From Pseudoscardovia radai (GTDB lineage Bacteria > Actinomycetota > Actinomycetes > Actinomycetales > Bifidobacteriaceae): a DNA stretch of 64,000 bases. The stretch lies in contig NZ_MWWR01000002.1 in assembly GCF_002259605.1 (NCBI RefSeq), positions 124,001 through 188,000 of the forward strand, in the 5' to 3' direction. Positions 1 through 12,454 of the stretch are shown piece by piece. The notes beneath the pieces were generated by a model. The model saw nothing but the letters and a program-made list of their open reading frames with translations, did no database searches and was not told the DNA's origin. Made by a program: the position numbers and the translations under genes. Numbering within the stretch: the stretch's first letter is position 1; every line of letters starts with the position of its first letter.

Positions 1-979
1 CCAGCCACCAGCACACATACGCCGTCGACGCATAGGCGTTCGCGCGGTCCCTTCCGGGAAGCGCCGCGGCGAGCCTCTCGTACAGGCGCAGGCCGCTCAG
101 GCACCTGGACACGTCGGGACGGTTGGACCTGCGGCGGAACACCCCGTTGAGGGATTCGAACACGATGTCGACACTGACGGCGTCATGCGGGTCGCCGGCA
201 ACGCGCAGCATATCCGATGCGCCGACCGGCGCAAGGACGGAGACGAGCAGCGCGTCGCGGATCGACAGCGTCTCCCGCGCGCCCGCGCCGATATCGAGGA
301 TGACGTCATCAGACAGCACGGGGCGCCCTGACTCCAGCGCCGCGGCCCATTCCCCGACCGCCGCGCGGAACCATGCGGTGTCCGTGGCGACGATGCCTTC
401 CTCGCTGCGGCGCTCGTGGAAGCGTCGGCGCCGTTCCGCGAGCGCGTCGTTGTCATACACGCGCCCCGGCGCTTTCGGACGGTCGCGCCTGAGGCGTCCC
501 ACGCAGGCGAGGATGCGCCGGAAGGCGTCCATCAGGTCATGGTCGTCGGGCCACGGCCGCAGCCCGCCGTCCTGGGGGCCGCGCCCGGACGGATTGCCGC
601 CGTCGCCGGCGGCACCGGCACCGCTGTCAGCGCCATCGGCGCTTCCATGCGCGCACAGGCGCAGGGCGGAGACGACGAACCCCGCCTCCTTCATCTCGTG
701 GGTGCTGTCCCGTATCCCGATGGCTGGCGCCGCACCGGCATCGGCGGCTGCCGCGGCGTCCGGTGTTGCAGCCGCCTCGGTGTCCGCTGCGGCGTCCGCA
801 TGCGGCTGGGCGTCGCAATCCGACGCGCCCTCCAGCCCGCCGTCCTGCGAGGTGCCGCGTGCCTGAACAGGGTCGTGTGCCTGAGTAGGGCCGGCCGTCT
901 GCGCAGCCCGTTCCTCCTGCGTCGGCCGGTCGTCCTTCTCGCCCCGCGGATGCGCGGAGCCCTTGGCGTTCCGTGTCAT
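1..979 (-). CDS. DUF4192-like protein, 3' end outside window
   Basis: An open frame runs on the minus strand from ATG at 979 to the window edge (326 codons, no stop seen). A good ribosome site (GAAAGGAC) lies just upstream of the ATG. Residues 1-90 are Ala/Asp/Gly-rich and look disordered. A more structured part begins near the motif TREM-like 'STHEMKEAGFVVSALRLC' and a second part holds 'DDVILDIGAGARETLSIRD'. The visible end 'AYASTAYVCWL' resembles the C-terminal 'AWltGdGArA' region of the actinobacterial DUF4192 family, whose function is unknown. The assignment is by pattern memory only and is moderate. The gene is divergent from the polyprenyl synthase, with about 210 bp between them. Confidence 0.6.
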   Translation of the reverse strand, partial: MTRNAKGSAHPRGEKDDRPTQEERAAQTAGPTQAHDPVQARGTSQDGGLEGASDCDAQPHADAAADTEAAATPDAAAAADAGAAPAIGIRDSTHEMKEAGFVVSALRLCAHGSADGADSGAGAAGDGGNPSGRGPQDGGLRPWPDDHDLMDAFRRILACVGRLRRDRPKAPGRVYDNDALAERRRRFHERRSEEGIVATDTAWFRAAVGEWAAALESGRPVLSDDVILDIGAGARETLSIRDALLVSVLAPVGASDMLRVAGDPHDAVSVDIVFESLNGVFRRRSNRPDVSRCLSGLRLYERLAAALPGRDRANAYASTAYVCWWL

Positions 980-1178
980 GGTCTGTCCTTTCTCGTCGCG
1001 GGACGTCGCCCGCATATTCCGGGCCGTGGCCCGCCGGCGCACCGTGCGACCGGTGGCTTCACGATGCCATCGTGTGAAACGACACTCCGGGGCATCCGGA
1101 CAATGTGGACGAAGGTCACGCGCATGCACGGCCCTGTGGATAACCTGCCTGAGCATTCCGCCCGGCCGCCGCGTGGCA

Positions 1179-1184
1179 TACGAT
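1179..1184 (+). promoter_or_regulatory. -10 box of leaderless polyprenyl synthase gene
   Basis: TACGAT ends 6 nt before the GTG at 1191, so transcription would start on the initiation codon itself. There is no usable Shine-Dalgarno sequence: the only G-run (1185-1189) almost touches the GTG. This favours a leaderless mRNA. Confidence 0.5.
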
Positions 1185-1190
1185 GGGGGT

Positions 1191-2261
1191 GTGAAACTCT
1201 TGACGCGCGGGCAGATCGACGCCCGCATAGAAGACCTCGTGGCCCGCTACTGCGCCGTTCCTGACGCCGACGGCGCCCAGGCCGTCGTGTCCCTCGTCGC
1301 CGCGCAGGCGGTCGCATCGTCGAAAGGCGGCAAGCGTCTGCGCGCCCTGCTCGAGCTCGGCGCCTTCGCAGCCGCGGCGCCGGAAGACGCCGACCCGACG
1401 CCCGCAGCCGACGTGGCGTGCGCCATCGAGATCTTCCAGACCGCCGCCCTCGTGCACGACGACATCATCGACGACTCGGACCTGAGGCGCGGCGCCCCCT
1501 CAGCGCACCGCGCCCTGTCGGATGCGTTGAGGTCGCGCAGCCGCGGCGACGGGCTCGGCCTTATGCTCGGCGACCTCCTGGCCACTGCCTCGGTCCACGT
1601 GCTGCATGACGCGGCGCGCACACTGCCGCACGGTGACGCAATCGACTCGGTGTTCCTCGCAATGCAACGCGAGGTCGAGGTGGGCCAGATCATGGACGTG
1701 GCGATCGAGACGCTGCCGCTGGACGACGACCGGACGCTGCTCGACACGGTGCTGCGCACGGACCGGAGCAAAACCGCCAGCTACACCACCATCGCGCCGC
1801 TGGAGCTGGGGCTCCTGTGCGCGGGAACGGACCCCCGGGCGGCTCATGAGGCGGCCGTCCGCATCGGCGAGCCGCTGGGCGTGGCGTTCCAGATCAACGA
1901 TGACCTCATCGACGTAACCGGTACGACGGCCACGACCGGCAAGCCGGTGGGCGGCGACATCCGCGAAGGCAAGCGCACGGTGCTTCTGGCCGACACGCTC
2001 TCCCACCTGTCCGGGGCCGAGCGCGAAAGCCTGATCGAGGCCTACGGTGCGCCGGACGAGTCGGCGCGCGACACCCAGGCCATCATCGGCCTGTTCCGCT
2101 CCAGCGGCGCCATCGACGATTCGCGGCGCCGCATCGCGGGGCTGTGGACGGCGGCCGAGACCGCCTTGGACGAACAGTCGCGCCTTCTGGGGCTCGACGC
2201 GGACCGGGCCCGCGTGTTGCGCGACCACTGCGCCGCGATGCTCCCCGGCTTCGCGCTGTAG
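1191..2261 (+). CDS. idsA: polyprenyl diphosphate synthase (geranylgeranyl-type)
   Basis: A 356-residue trans-isoprenyl diphosphate synthase that extends allylic diphosphates with isopentenyl diphosphate, supplying C20 or longer prenyl chains. Both aspartate-rich motifs are present: 'HDDIIDDSDLRRG' (first, with the DDxxD metal site near residue 90) and 'FQINDDLIDVTG' (second, near residue 235). Length is normal for the family. GTG at 1191 was chosen because the frame upstream has no family-like sequence and because a -10 box sits at leaderless spacing. The PASTA kinase follows on the same strand after about 140 bp with its own promoter. Chain length cannot be read from the sequence with certainty. 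Confidence 0.9.
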   Translation: MKLLTRGQIDARIEDLVARYCAVPDADGAQAVVSLVAAQAVASSKGGKRLRALLELGAFAAAAPEDADPTPAADVACAIEIFQTAALVHDDIIDDSDLRRGAPSAHRALSDALRSRSRGDGLGLMLGDLLATASVHVLHDAARTLPHGDAIDSVFLAMQREVEVGQIMDVAIETLPLDDDRTLLDTVLRTDRSKTASYTTIAPLELGLLCAGTDPRAAHEAAVRIGEPLGVAFQINDDLIDVTGTTATTGKPVGGDIREGKRTVLLADTLSHLSGAERESLIEAYGAPDESARDTQAIIGLFRSSGAIDDSRRRIAGLWTAAETALDEQSRLLGLDADRARVLRDHCAAMLPGFAL

Positions 2262-2395
2262 CTGCCGGCGCCGCGCCGCCCGGCACAGCGACCTGGCAGA
2301 ACGAAGAAAGACCTGACAGAACCGAGAAAGAAAGAAGACTGTGGATTCCTTGGGCGCGTTCCCCCGATCGGCCCCGCGGATCCACGCCATCCCCC

Positions 2396-2401
2396 TACCA
2401 T
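2396..2401 (+). promoter_or_regulatory. -10 box of leaderless PASTA kinase gene
   Basis: TACCAT overlaps the first possible ATG (2400) and leaves 7 nt before the in-frame ATG at 2409. A transcript starting there would lack the first ATG and begin at the second, so Met4 of the longer frame is the likely start. No Shine-Dalgarno motif is present. Confidence 0.45.
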
Positions 2402-2408
2402 GACAGAC

Positions 2409-5135
2409 ATGACACCAGCGAACAACGGGCCGATAGGAGAGCTCATCGACGGCCGCTACTCCGTCGTGCGCCGCATCGCCGACGGCGGCATGGCCACCGT
2501 GTACGAGGCGACCGACGTGCGCTTGGGACGCACCGTCGCCCTGAAGATGATGCACACGCAGCTCGCCCAGGGCCCGCACCGGGACCAGTTCATCCGCCAT
2601 TTCCGCCGCGAGGCGCGCTCCGCCGCGCGCATCGCGAACCCGCATATCGTGCAGGTCTACGATTTCGGTGAATGGCGCGGCCTCGACTTCCTCGTCATGG
2701 AGTACGTGGACGGCAGCAACCTGCGCTATGAGATGGCGCGTCAGGGCCGCTTCAGCGTCGAGCGGATGCTTCATGTGGTGGGCGAGACTCTCGACGGCCT
2801 CGCCGCCGCGCATCGCGAGGGCGTGGTGCACCGAGACATCAAGCCGGAGAACATCCTGCTCAACCGGCGCGGCCATGTGCAGATCACCGACTTCGGCCTT
2901 GCGAAGGCCGCCTCCCAGGCCACGATGGCGACGACGGGCATGCTGCTGGGCACCGCCTCGTACCTGGCGCCGGAGATGATCGAACGCAACCTCGCCACCA
3001 AGCAGGGCGACCTGTACTCGGTCGGCGTCATGGCGTGGGAGCTGATCTGCGGCGTGGTTCCCTTCGAATCCGACAACGTCATGACGGTTGTGTTCAAGCA
3101 TGTGCATGACGACATCCCCGATCTGAAAACCATCTACCCCGATATCCCCGAGAAGGTCTCCGCCTTCGTGCGCCATCTGACGATGCGCGCGCCCGAGGCG
3201 CGGCCGAAGGACGCGGACGCCGCGCTCGAGGAATACCACGCCCTCGTGCAGGCACTGACGCCGGGACAGCTGGCGTGGCGCGCGCAGCAGGCTCCCTCGC
3301 CCCAGGCCGTGGGCTCGACGATGTCCGGACTGGCGGGCCTCGTGGCGAATCCCGCCACCGACGGGGCCGCGGCGCGCGGCATGGCGATCAACCCCACGAC
3401 GGGGCAGGTCGAGGACATCGCGGTGGCGACCGCCGCGACAAACGAAACGCCCGCCGTGCCCGCCCCTCCCGCATCGCCGGCCGACGGCGCCGGGCGGAAC
3501 GGCGCTGCACAGGCCGCAGCCGACCAAGCCGGTGCGAAATCGACGGATGGCGCGGCGGAGCAGATGGTCGATACGGCGCGCATCCCCCGCACCGCCGGTT
3601 CGCGCCCCGCCCACATGCCGACTGTGCATGAGCAGGACGACGATACGGCACAGTACGACACGCCGGACACGCCGGCAAACGGGGCGCCGACCCCCACCCC
3701 GTCGGCATCCGACACGCCGTATGACACTCCGGAGACTGCTCCGGCCGACACGCCGGCGTCCGGCCCCTCGGCTCCCGTCCCGCCCCGCTCCGTCCCCGCT
3801 CCCCCACGACGCAGCACGCCCTCCGCCCCGTCCCCGGCGGCGCCCCTTCCAGACGGCATCGTGGCGGACGCCTTCACCTTCGCAAGCGACACCGCGCCGG
3901 ATGCACCCGGCGCACCGTCGACGTCAGCGCCTGCGCCCGCCCCGTCCCACGCATCCTCCGGCGTGTTGCCCGCCACGGAGCCCGGGGCCACGACGCGTCT
4001 TCCGAACGCCGCTCCGCTGCAGCGCACCACGCTGTTCGACACGCCGAGCGGCACGACGGCGCCGCAGGATTCGCGCACGCTCGTCTACGCCGCCTCGTCC
4101 GATGCGGAGGCGGCACGCGACATGCCGACCGAACCCATCGACAGGAAGGCTGCAAAGAAGCACACCGGGGTCAAACTCGCCGTCACGCTGCTGCTCACTC
4201 TGCTCCTGTTGGCGGGAGCCAGCGCCGTATGGTGGTTCTTCTCCGGCCCCGGCAGCTACAACGAGCTGCCCGCGGCATCCGACGTGGAATGCGCCGCCGG
4301 CGCGCAGTGCACGGTGGAGGGAGCCGGTTGGGATTCCTACCGGCAGACACTTGACGACCTCGGCATCGTTTACCAGGTGACGGAGCGCAACGACGACACG
4401 GTGGCCGCAGGCCATATCATCTCCACGACGCCGTCCACCGTGGGCAGCCATGTCTCGATCCGCGGCGGCATCGTCGACGTCGTCGTCTCCCGGGGCCCCG
4501 TCATGGTCACGGTGCCCTCCGACATCCTCGACGCGTCCTCCGCGAACGGCTCCGACCCCGTGACGGCGCTGACGAACGCAGGATTCACGAATGTGGTGCA
4601 TGACGGGTCGAACGACCAGTACTCGCTGACCGTGCCCGAGGGCGCCGCCATCTCCGTCGATCCGGCACCCGGCACGACGGTGGACCATAACACGCAGGTG
4701 ACTGTCGTGCTTTCGCGCGGCCCCAAGCCCGTCACCTTCCCCGACGTGGTCGGCAAGACGCGTCAGGACGTCGAGAAGGCGCTGTCCGATGACCAACTGA
4801 ACGTGACGTGGAAGGAGGAGTACTCCGACTCCGTGGAATCCGGCATCGTCATCTCCGCCTCGAGCTCCGCGGGCGACACGCTGCACTGGGGCGACTCGGT
4901 GACGGTCACCGTTTCGAGGGGCCCCGAGATGGCGACGGTGCCCAACGTGGTGGGCAAGAGCTACGATGACGCGGCCGCCACGCTCAGCGCCCTGGGCTTC
5001 CAGGTGCAGAAGAAGACGACGATCCTGGGCGACTGGACCGACCAGGTGCGCCAGCAGTCCGTTTCGGCGGGCGACACGGTGCGCATCCGCGACACGAACG
5101 GCAATCCCACCGTTATCGAGCTCACTGTGGTGTGA
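2409..5135 (+). CDS. PASTA-domain serine/threonine protein kinase
   Basis: A 908-residue membrane kinase of the PknB/StkP type that senses cell-wall precursors and phosphorylates division and wall-synthesis proteins. The kinase domain (about residues 10-275) shows the Gly-rich loop 'IADGGMATVYEA', catalytic Lys in 'VALKMM', catalytic loop 'HRDIKPENIL' and 'DFGLA'. A 310-residue Ala/Pro/Thr-rich cytoplasmic linker follows, then one membrane helix (about 588-608). Four extracellular PASTA repeats end the protein, several ending in 'VVSRGP' or 'TVSRGP'. The upstream prenyl synthase makes lipid-carrier precursors, which fits a cell-envelope context. An ATG nine bases upstream (2400) is the alternative start. 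Confidence 0.93.
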   Translation: MTPANNGPIGELIDGRYSVVRRIADGGMATVYEATDVRLGRTVALKMMHTQLAQGPHRDQFIRHFRREARSAARIANPHIVQVYDFGEWRGLDFLVMEYVDGSNLRYEMARQGRFSVERMLHVVGETLDGLAAAHREGVVHRDIKPENILLNRRGHVQITDFGLAKAASQATMATTGMLLGTASYLAPEMIERNLATKQGDLYSVGVMAWELICGVVPFESDNVMTVVFKHVHDDIPDLKTIYPDIPEKVSAFVRHLTMRAPEARPKDADAALEEYHALVQALTPGQLAWRAQQAPSPQAVGSTMSGLAGLVANPATDGAAARGMAINPTTGQVEDIAVATAATNETPAVPAPPASPADGAGRNGAAQAAADQAGAKSTDGAAEQMVDTARIPRTAGSRPAHMPTVHEQDDDTAQYDTPDTPANGAPTPTPSASDTPYDTPETAPADTPASGPSAPVPPRSVPAPPRRSTPSAPSPAAPLPDGIVADAFTFASDTAPDAPGAPSTSAPAPAPSHASSGVLPATEPGATTRLPNAAPLQRTTLFDTPSGTTAPQDSRTLVYAASSDAEAARDMPTEPIDRKAAKKHTGVKLAVTLLLTLLLLAGASAVWWFFSGPGSYNELPAASDVECAAGAQCTVEGAGWDSYRQTLDDLGIVYQVTERNDDTVAAGHIISTTPSTVGSHVSIRGGIVDVVVSRGPVMVTVPSDILDASSANGSDPVTALTNAGFTNVVHDGSNDQYSLTVPEGAAISVDPAPGTTVDHNTQVTVVLSRGPKPVTFPDVVGKTRQDVEKALSDDQLNVTWKEEYSDSVESGIVISASSSAGDTLHWGDSVTVTVSRGPEMATVPNVVGKSYDDAAATLSALGFQVQKKTTILGDWTDQVRQQSVSAGDTVRIRDTNGNPTVIELTVV

Positions 5136-5155
5136 TGAACCACGCCGGCGGATGC

Positions 5156-5197
5156 GGAAGGGCCCCGGATGCCAGCGGCATTCGGGGCCCTTCCATT
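5156..5197. terminator. bidirectional hairpin between kinase and plsC
   Basis: An 18-base near-perfect inverted repeat (5156-5173 with 5177-5194, core GGGCCCCG/CGGGGCCC) separates two converging genes. T-rich flanks are short. Confidence 0.75.
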
Positions 5198-5243
5198 CGA
5201 GGCCTCACGCGGGAGGTCGGCGTCATGGGACACGCCGCAATCG

Positions 5244-5966
5244 TCAGGCGTCTGCCGCGCTCTTGCCATCGCCGTCTGATTCCGCGGCGCCGTCCTTGAG
5301 CATCTTCTTGTACGTCTGGGCGTACATATCCACGTATTCCTGTCCGCTCATCTCCTGGATGCGGCGCATCATGCGGTCCGTGAGCTCGCGGATCTCCTCG
5401 TGGGTGAGCTCGGAGGCATCGTGTTTCTCCACCTCGATGGGCTCGCCGTAGATCACCGTCACATGGCCTTTGCTGGGCATGACCTGGCCGGGCTGCTGCA
5501 GGTCGCGGGTGCCGATCAGCGCCGTGGGGATGATGGGGGCGCCGGTTTCGAGCGCGAGGCGCGCCACGCCGGTGTGCCCGCGGTACAGGCGTCCGTCGGG
5601 GCTGCGGGTGCCCTCGGGGTGGATGCCGAACACATGGCCGTTCTCGATGATCTCGCGCGCCGTCTCCATGGCGCCGAGCGACTTGGAGCCGCCGGAGCGA
5701 TCCACGGGGAACACCCCGGCCTGGGTGAACCACCACTTCTTGAAGCGACCCTTGATGCCCTTGCCCTCGAAATACTCGGCCTTGCCCATGAAATGCACCA
5801 TGCGGGGCGACGTCATGGGGATGACTGCGTCATCGATGACGGCGAGATGGTTCGCGGCGATGATGGCGCCGCCTTCCTTGGGGATGTTCTCCACGCCCAC
5901 GCAGGTGGGATTGAATCGCCGGCGGGCGAGGGGGCTCAGCGTCTTGACGAAGAACCAGTACAGCAT
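5244..5966 (-). CDS. plsC: 1-acyl-sn-glycerol-3-phosphate acyltransferase
   Basis: A 240-residue PlsC-family enzyme that acylates lysophosphatidic acid to phosphatidic acid at the membrane, an early step of phospholipid synthesis. The catalytic motif 'NHLAVID' (NHx4D type) is near residue 40. The phosphate-binding block 'FGIHPEGTRSPDG' follows, then 'GAPIIPTALIG'. ATG at 5966 was preferred over an upstream in-frame ATG because GGGAGGA lies 7 nt before it and the membrane-like segment 'YWFFVKTLSPLA' starts there. The C-terminal 30 residues are charged and variable. It converges with the PASTA kinase and diverges from the small membrane protein at 6013. Confidence 0.9.
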   Translation of the reverse strand: MLYWFFVKTLSPLARRRFNPTCVGVENIPKEGGAIIAANHLAVIDDAVIPMTSPRMVHFMGKAEYFEGKGIKGRFKKWWFTQAGVFPVDRSGGSKSLGAMETAREIIENGHVFGIHPEGTRSPDGRLYRGHTGVARLALETGAPIIPTALIGTRDLQQPGQVMPSKGHVTVIYGEPIEVEKHDASELTHEEIRELTDRMMRRIQEMSGQEYVDMYAQTYKKMLKDGAAESDGDGKSAADA

Positions 5967-6000
5967 CGTTCCTCCCTTACGCCGCGTGCTGCCGTGGCGA

Positions 6001-6006
6001 TACAGT
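6001..6006 (+). promoter_or_regulatory. -10 box of leaderless membrane protein gene
   Basis: TACAGT is followed by exactly 6 nt and ATG (6013). There is no ribosome-binding motif in the gap. The spacing matches the idsA promoter in this window. Confidence 0.5.
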
Positions 6007-6012
6007 TGTTTC

Positions 6013-6549
6013 ATGACCGAATTCAAGAATACCAGCGACCACGGCTATCCCGACGACGGGCAGGCGGCGCGCGGAACCGACGCCCGGGGCGCGGCCTCGT
6101 CCGACGGCGCGGCACAGTCCCCGGCGGATGACGACGCGGCGTGGGAATCCTTCCTCGCCGATCATGCGGACGATCTGGGCGCGCTTGACGGATCGCGCGC
6201 GGCGCGCCGTTTCGAACGCGAGGCACAGAAGCAGGACCGTCTGCGCCACGAGCGCTACAAGGAGGAGGCGCGCCGGGAATACGAGGAGATGTCGCGCCCC
6301 GACACCGGCGATGGACCGCGCGACTTTCGCACCAGTGCGCTCGATGACCATCCGGACGATCACTTCACTCCCCCGGATCCGAAAATCGACACCGATTCCT
6401 ACACGGTGGCGTATGTGGCGCTGCTCGTCCTGGGTGTCGCCATCACGCTGGTGGCGCTGCTTGTGCCCGCCGTGCCCCATGCGCTGTGGACGGTGGGCGG
6501 TCTGCTCATGCTGCTGGGCGTCGTGGCGCTTGTCATGCGCCGGCGCTGA
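6013..6549 (+). CDS. small two-helix membrane protein of unknown function
   Basis: 178 residues. The first 130 are hydrophilic, rich in Asp, Arg and Glu ('FLADHADDLGALDGSRAARR'), with a charged helical stretch of about 35 residues that could form a coiled coil. Two membrane helices follow ('VAYVALLVLGVAITLVALLVP' and 'ALWTVGGLLMLLGVVALVM') and the protein ends 'RRR', so both termini should be cytoplasmic. I do not recognise a named family; small tail-anchored proteins of this shape are common in Actinobacteria. ATG at 6013 was chosen on the leaderless -10 box. It diverges from plsC and converges with glucokinase. Confidence 0.75.
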   Translation: MTEFKNTSDHGYPDDGQAARGTDARGAASSDGAAQSPADDDAAWESFLADHADDLGALDGSRAARRFEREAQKQDRLRHERYKEEARREYEEMSRPDTGDGPRDFRTSALDDHPDDHFTPPDPKIDTDSYTVAYVALLVLGVAITLVALLVPAVPHALWTVGGLLMLLGVVALVMRRR

Positions 6550-6668
6550 CGGCGCCGCGGCCGCCTATGCCCCGGCGGTGACGCCACGAAAACAGCGACG
6601 CCACATTGACAGCGACGCCACGATGGTGGAACCACGATGGCGATGCCGCGGGCACAGCCGGAACGCGA

Positions 6669-6703
6669 ATGCCCGGCCCCGTCACCGACGGGGCCGGGCA
6701 TTG
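6669..6703 (-). terminator. terminator of the glucokinase gene
   Basis: An inverted repeat (ATGCCCGGCCCCGT with its complement, short ACCG loop) lies about 65 bp beyond the glucokinase stop codon. It could also stop the converging membrane protein transcript. Confidence 0.7.
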
Positions 6704-6767
6704 CCGTTGTGATTGCGGAAAGGTACGACCTCCGGCGCGTCTCAAGCGCGCTCCGGGCCTCTCGGAC

Positions 6768-7715
6768 CTACCGGACGGACAGGTTCGCGGCGCCGATCAT
6801 GCCCGCGTCCTGGCCGGCCTGGGCCGCCACGATCTGGGCGTGCGGACGGTAGGCGCTGGCCTGGAGGAAGCGGTCATAGGCCTGGCGGGCCGGCTCGAGC
6901 AGAATGTCGCCGACGGCGATGACGCCGCCGCCGATCACATACAGGTCGGGGTCGAGCACGGCGGAGATGGCGGCCATCGTGCGGCCGAGCCACTCGCCGA
7001 TCTTGTTGAACGCATACAGACCCAGCACGTCGCCTTCCTGGGCGGCGCGGGAAATCATCGGTCCGCGCAGGTCCTCCACGTTGCCGTTGCACAGCTCCAT
7101 GAGGCGCGTCGCGTCCTTCGGACGGCGGCGGATGGCCGCCTTGGCGAAGCGTTCGAGGGCGGAACCGGAGACATAGCGCTCGGCGCAGCCGCGCAGACCG
7201 CAGCCGCAGGTGTCGCCGTCCGGCACCATGGGCAGGTGGCCGAGCTCGGCGGCCATGCCGAAGGAGCCGCGGTACAGCTCGCCATTGAGCACGATGGCGC
7301 CGCCCAGGCCGGTTCCGACCGTAAGCATGACCATATTCGTGCTGCCCTTGCCGGCGCCGTGCACATATTCGCCCCAGCCGGCGCAGTTCGCGTCGTTCTC
7401 GACGACGACGGGCACCTTCTTCGACAGAAGGTCCTCGATGTGACCGGACAGGTCGTAGTTGATCCAGGCGGGGATATTCGCGGAGAAGTTCACCGTGCGG
7501 CGGTCCTGCTTGACGTTGCCGGCGGCCGACACGCCGATGGCGGCGATGTCATCGAAGGACTCGAGGGCCTTCTCGTAGAGTCCGGCGATCGTCTCGTTGA
7601 TGCGGTCGGCGTCGTTCTCGGTCGGCACGGTCCACGAGCGGACGATCGTATCGTTCTCGTCGCAGACGCCGACGGCCACCTTCGTCCCACCGATATCAAC
7701 AGCAAGCGTATGCAT
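6768..7715 (-). CDS. ROK-family glucokinase
   Basis: A 315-residue sugar kinase that phosphorylates glucose with ATP, feeding the phosphoketolase (bifid) pathway. The phosphate-binding motif 'DIGGTKVAVGV' opens the protein. The catalytic Asp is in 'ENDANCAGWGEY'. The ROK signature 'GTGLGGAIV...ELGH' is followed by the zinc-binding cluster 'CGCGLRGCAE'. ATG at 7715 is preceded by GGAGG at correct distance; an upstream in-frame ATG (7727) is possible but adds residues not seen in the family. The fold places it as a kinase rather than a ROK repressor, because no N-terminal helix-turn-helix is present. It stands alone, between hairpins on both sides. Confidence 0.9.
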   Translation of the reverse strand: MHTLAVDIGGTKVAVGVCDENDTIVRSWTVPTENDADRINETIAGLYEKALESFDDIAAIGVSAAGNVKQDRRTVNFSANIPAWINYDLSGHIEDLLSKKVPVVVENDANCAGWGEYVHGAGKGSTNMVMLTVGTGLGGAIVLNGELYRGSFGMAAELGHLPMVPDGDTCGCGLRGCAERYVSGSALERFAKAAIRRRPKDATRLMELCNGNVEDLRGPMISRAAQEGDVLGLYAFNKIGEWLGRTMAAISAVLDPDLYVIGGGVIAVGDILLEPARQAYDRFLQASAYRPHAQIVAAQAGQDAGMIGAANLSVR

Positions 7716-7898
7716 AGTTCCCTCCATCTGGGCATCGATTACACGGTCGGTCTTCCTTGGGCGGCCGCGACACATTCACCATACCATGAGACACGCCGCG
7801 CCACGGCCGCGTTCCGGGGTTCGACCCCACATCGTGTCAACGAGACCGCGCCTTCTTACCCCCACGCGCTGAAGCCGCGTCGCGTCGGGCAACGCAAA

Positions 7899-7929
7899 CG
7901 GGGCCGGGAATCGTATCCCCGGCCCCGCC
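7899..7929 (-). terminator. terminator of trpD
   Basis: Inverted repeat CGGGGCCGGGA / TCCCCGGCCCCG with a six-base loop, about 35 bp past the trpD stop codon. Confidence 0.75.
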
Positions 7930-7961
7930 GTCATGCCGTCGAGACCTCGACGGCGCCTCGC

Positions 7962-9020
7962 TCAGGCCTTGGCGGCCTTCGCCGCGGCGATCCACTCGTC
8001 GAGCTTCGCCTCGGCCTTGCCGGAGGCGACGGTTTGCTTCGCGATGTCGTAGGCCTCGCGGAAACGGTCGGCGATCGGCGCGTCCTGGTCGGACAACAGA
8101 TGCCCGTCGACGACGATGGCGGCCGCCGCGTTGAGCAGGATGGTGCTTGTGCAGGGCAGCTGCTTGCCGGAGATGACGTCGCGCGCCACCTGGGCGTTGT
8201 ATTCGGGCGTGTCGCCGCGCAGGTCCTCCACCGCGACCTTCGTAAGGCCCAGGTCGGCGATGGGGTCGAAGGACGCCGTCTCGACCTTGCCGTCGCGCAC
8301 CAGCCACAGCGAGACGGGGCCCGTCGGCGCGAGCTCGTCCATGCCTTCGGAGGACGTGAACACCATGCCGCTGGCGCCGCGCTTGGCGAGAACGTCGGCG
8401 ATGATGGGGCTCATGGCCTTGTCGGCGCTGCCGATGGCGAAATGCGCCGGCTTGGCCGGGTTCGTGATGGGGCCCAGCAGGTTGAACACGCACGGCACGC
8501 CGAGCTTGGCGCGGATGGGGCCGACGAAGCGCATGGCCGGGTGGAAGGTGCGGGCGAAGGCGAAGGTGATGCCGGTTTTCTCACCGACGGCGGCGACCTG
8601 CTCGGGCGTCAGGTCGAGCGGGATGCCGAGGGCCTCGAGGCAGTCGGCGGCGCCGGACTTGCTGGAGGCGGCGCGGTTGCCGTGCTTGGCGATCTTGACG
8701 CCGGCCGCGGCGGCGATGATGGAGCCCGTGGTGGAGATATTGACGGTGGCGAAGCCGTCGCCGCCCGTTCCGACGATATCCGTCGTCTCCCCCGTCAGCT
8801 CGAGCGGGATGGCGTGGGACACCATGGCCTGCGCGGCGCCGGCGACCTCATCGGCGGTCAGGCCCAGCTGCTGCTGCGTGGCGAGGACCGCGGCGACGGG
8901 CACGGGGTCGGCGTTGCCGTCCATGAGATCGTTGATATACCACTCGCTCTGCTCCTCGGTGAGATGCTCGTGCCTGACGACGAGCTGGGTGAGAATCGAC
9001 TTCCACGTGAATTCCGCCAC
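7962..9020 (-). CDS. trpD: anthranilate phosphoribosyltransferase
   Basis: A 352-residue enzyme of tryptophan synthesis joining anthranilate to PRPP. The PRPP-binding motif 'DIVGTGGDGFATVNIST' and the anthranilate-site motif 'KHGNRAASSKSGAADCLEALG' are intact. The length is usual. The start is ambiguous: AAGGAGG touches ATG at 9026, which is too close, whereas GTG at 9020 (third codon of the longer frame) has six bases of spacing and is preferred. No other trp gene is adjacent, so the pathway is dispersed, as is common in bifidobacteria. An overlapping upstream frame that contains Trp-Pro-Trp is noted under findings. Confidence 0.92.
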   Translation of the reverse strand: MAEFTWKSILTQLVVRHEHLTEEQSEWYINDLMDGNADPVPVAAVLATQQQLGLTADEVAGAAQAMVSHAIPLELTGETTDIVGTGGDGFATVNISTTGSIIAAAAGVKIAKHGNRAASSKSGAADCLEALGIPLDLTPEQVAAVGEKTGITFAFARTFHPAMRFVGPIRAKLGVPCVFNLLGPITNPAKPAHFAIGSADKAMSPIIADVLAKRGASGMVFTSSEGMDELAPTGPVSLWLVRDGKVETASFDPIADLGLTKVAVEDLRGDTPEYNAQVARDVISGKQLPCTSTILLNAAAAIVVDGHLLSDQDAPIADRFREAYDIAKQTVASGKAEAKLDEWIAAAKAAKA

Positions 9021-9292
9021 GGCCATCCTCCTTCTTGTATCGATGTATCCGGAAACGTCTTCATAGTAAACGCCTGTGTTAACGCAATATCACGCGTGAC
9101 CACATTCCGGCAATCACCGCATGGAGTACGGCTGGAGTGCGGCGTGAGGGCGCGCATCACGATGCCGCCGCCCGGGAATACGACGCGGAACGCGACAGGA
9201 AAAGCGCCGCGGAATACGAAACGGCGGCCGCCCGGAGGCGGTCGCCGTCATCGTGTTGTATCCGGGGCCGGGGGCCCGAGGAGAGGAAAACC

Positions 9293-12328
<3,036 letters not shown>

Positions 12329-12454
12329 GTCTTACTCCTCGGACTAGGACACGACGCCCGACGATCGCCGTCGGGGCCGTTATGTACACAGACTTATTTC
12401 ATAATACGCGACCCGCGGAAAAACAAATCCGCCGTCCGCGCCGCCCCGGACACA

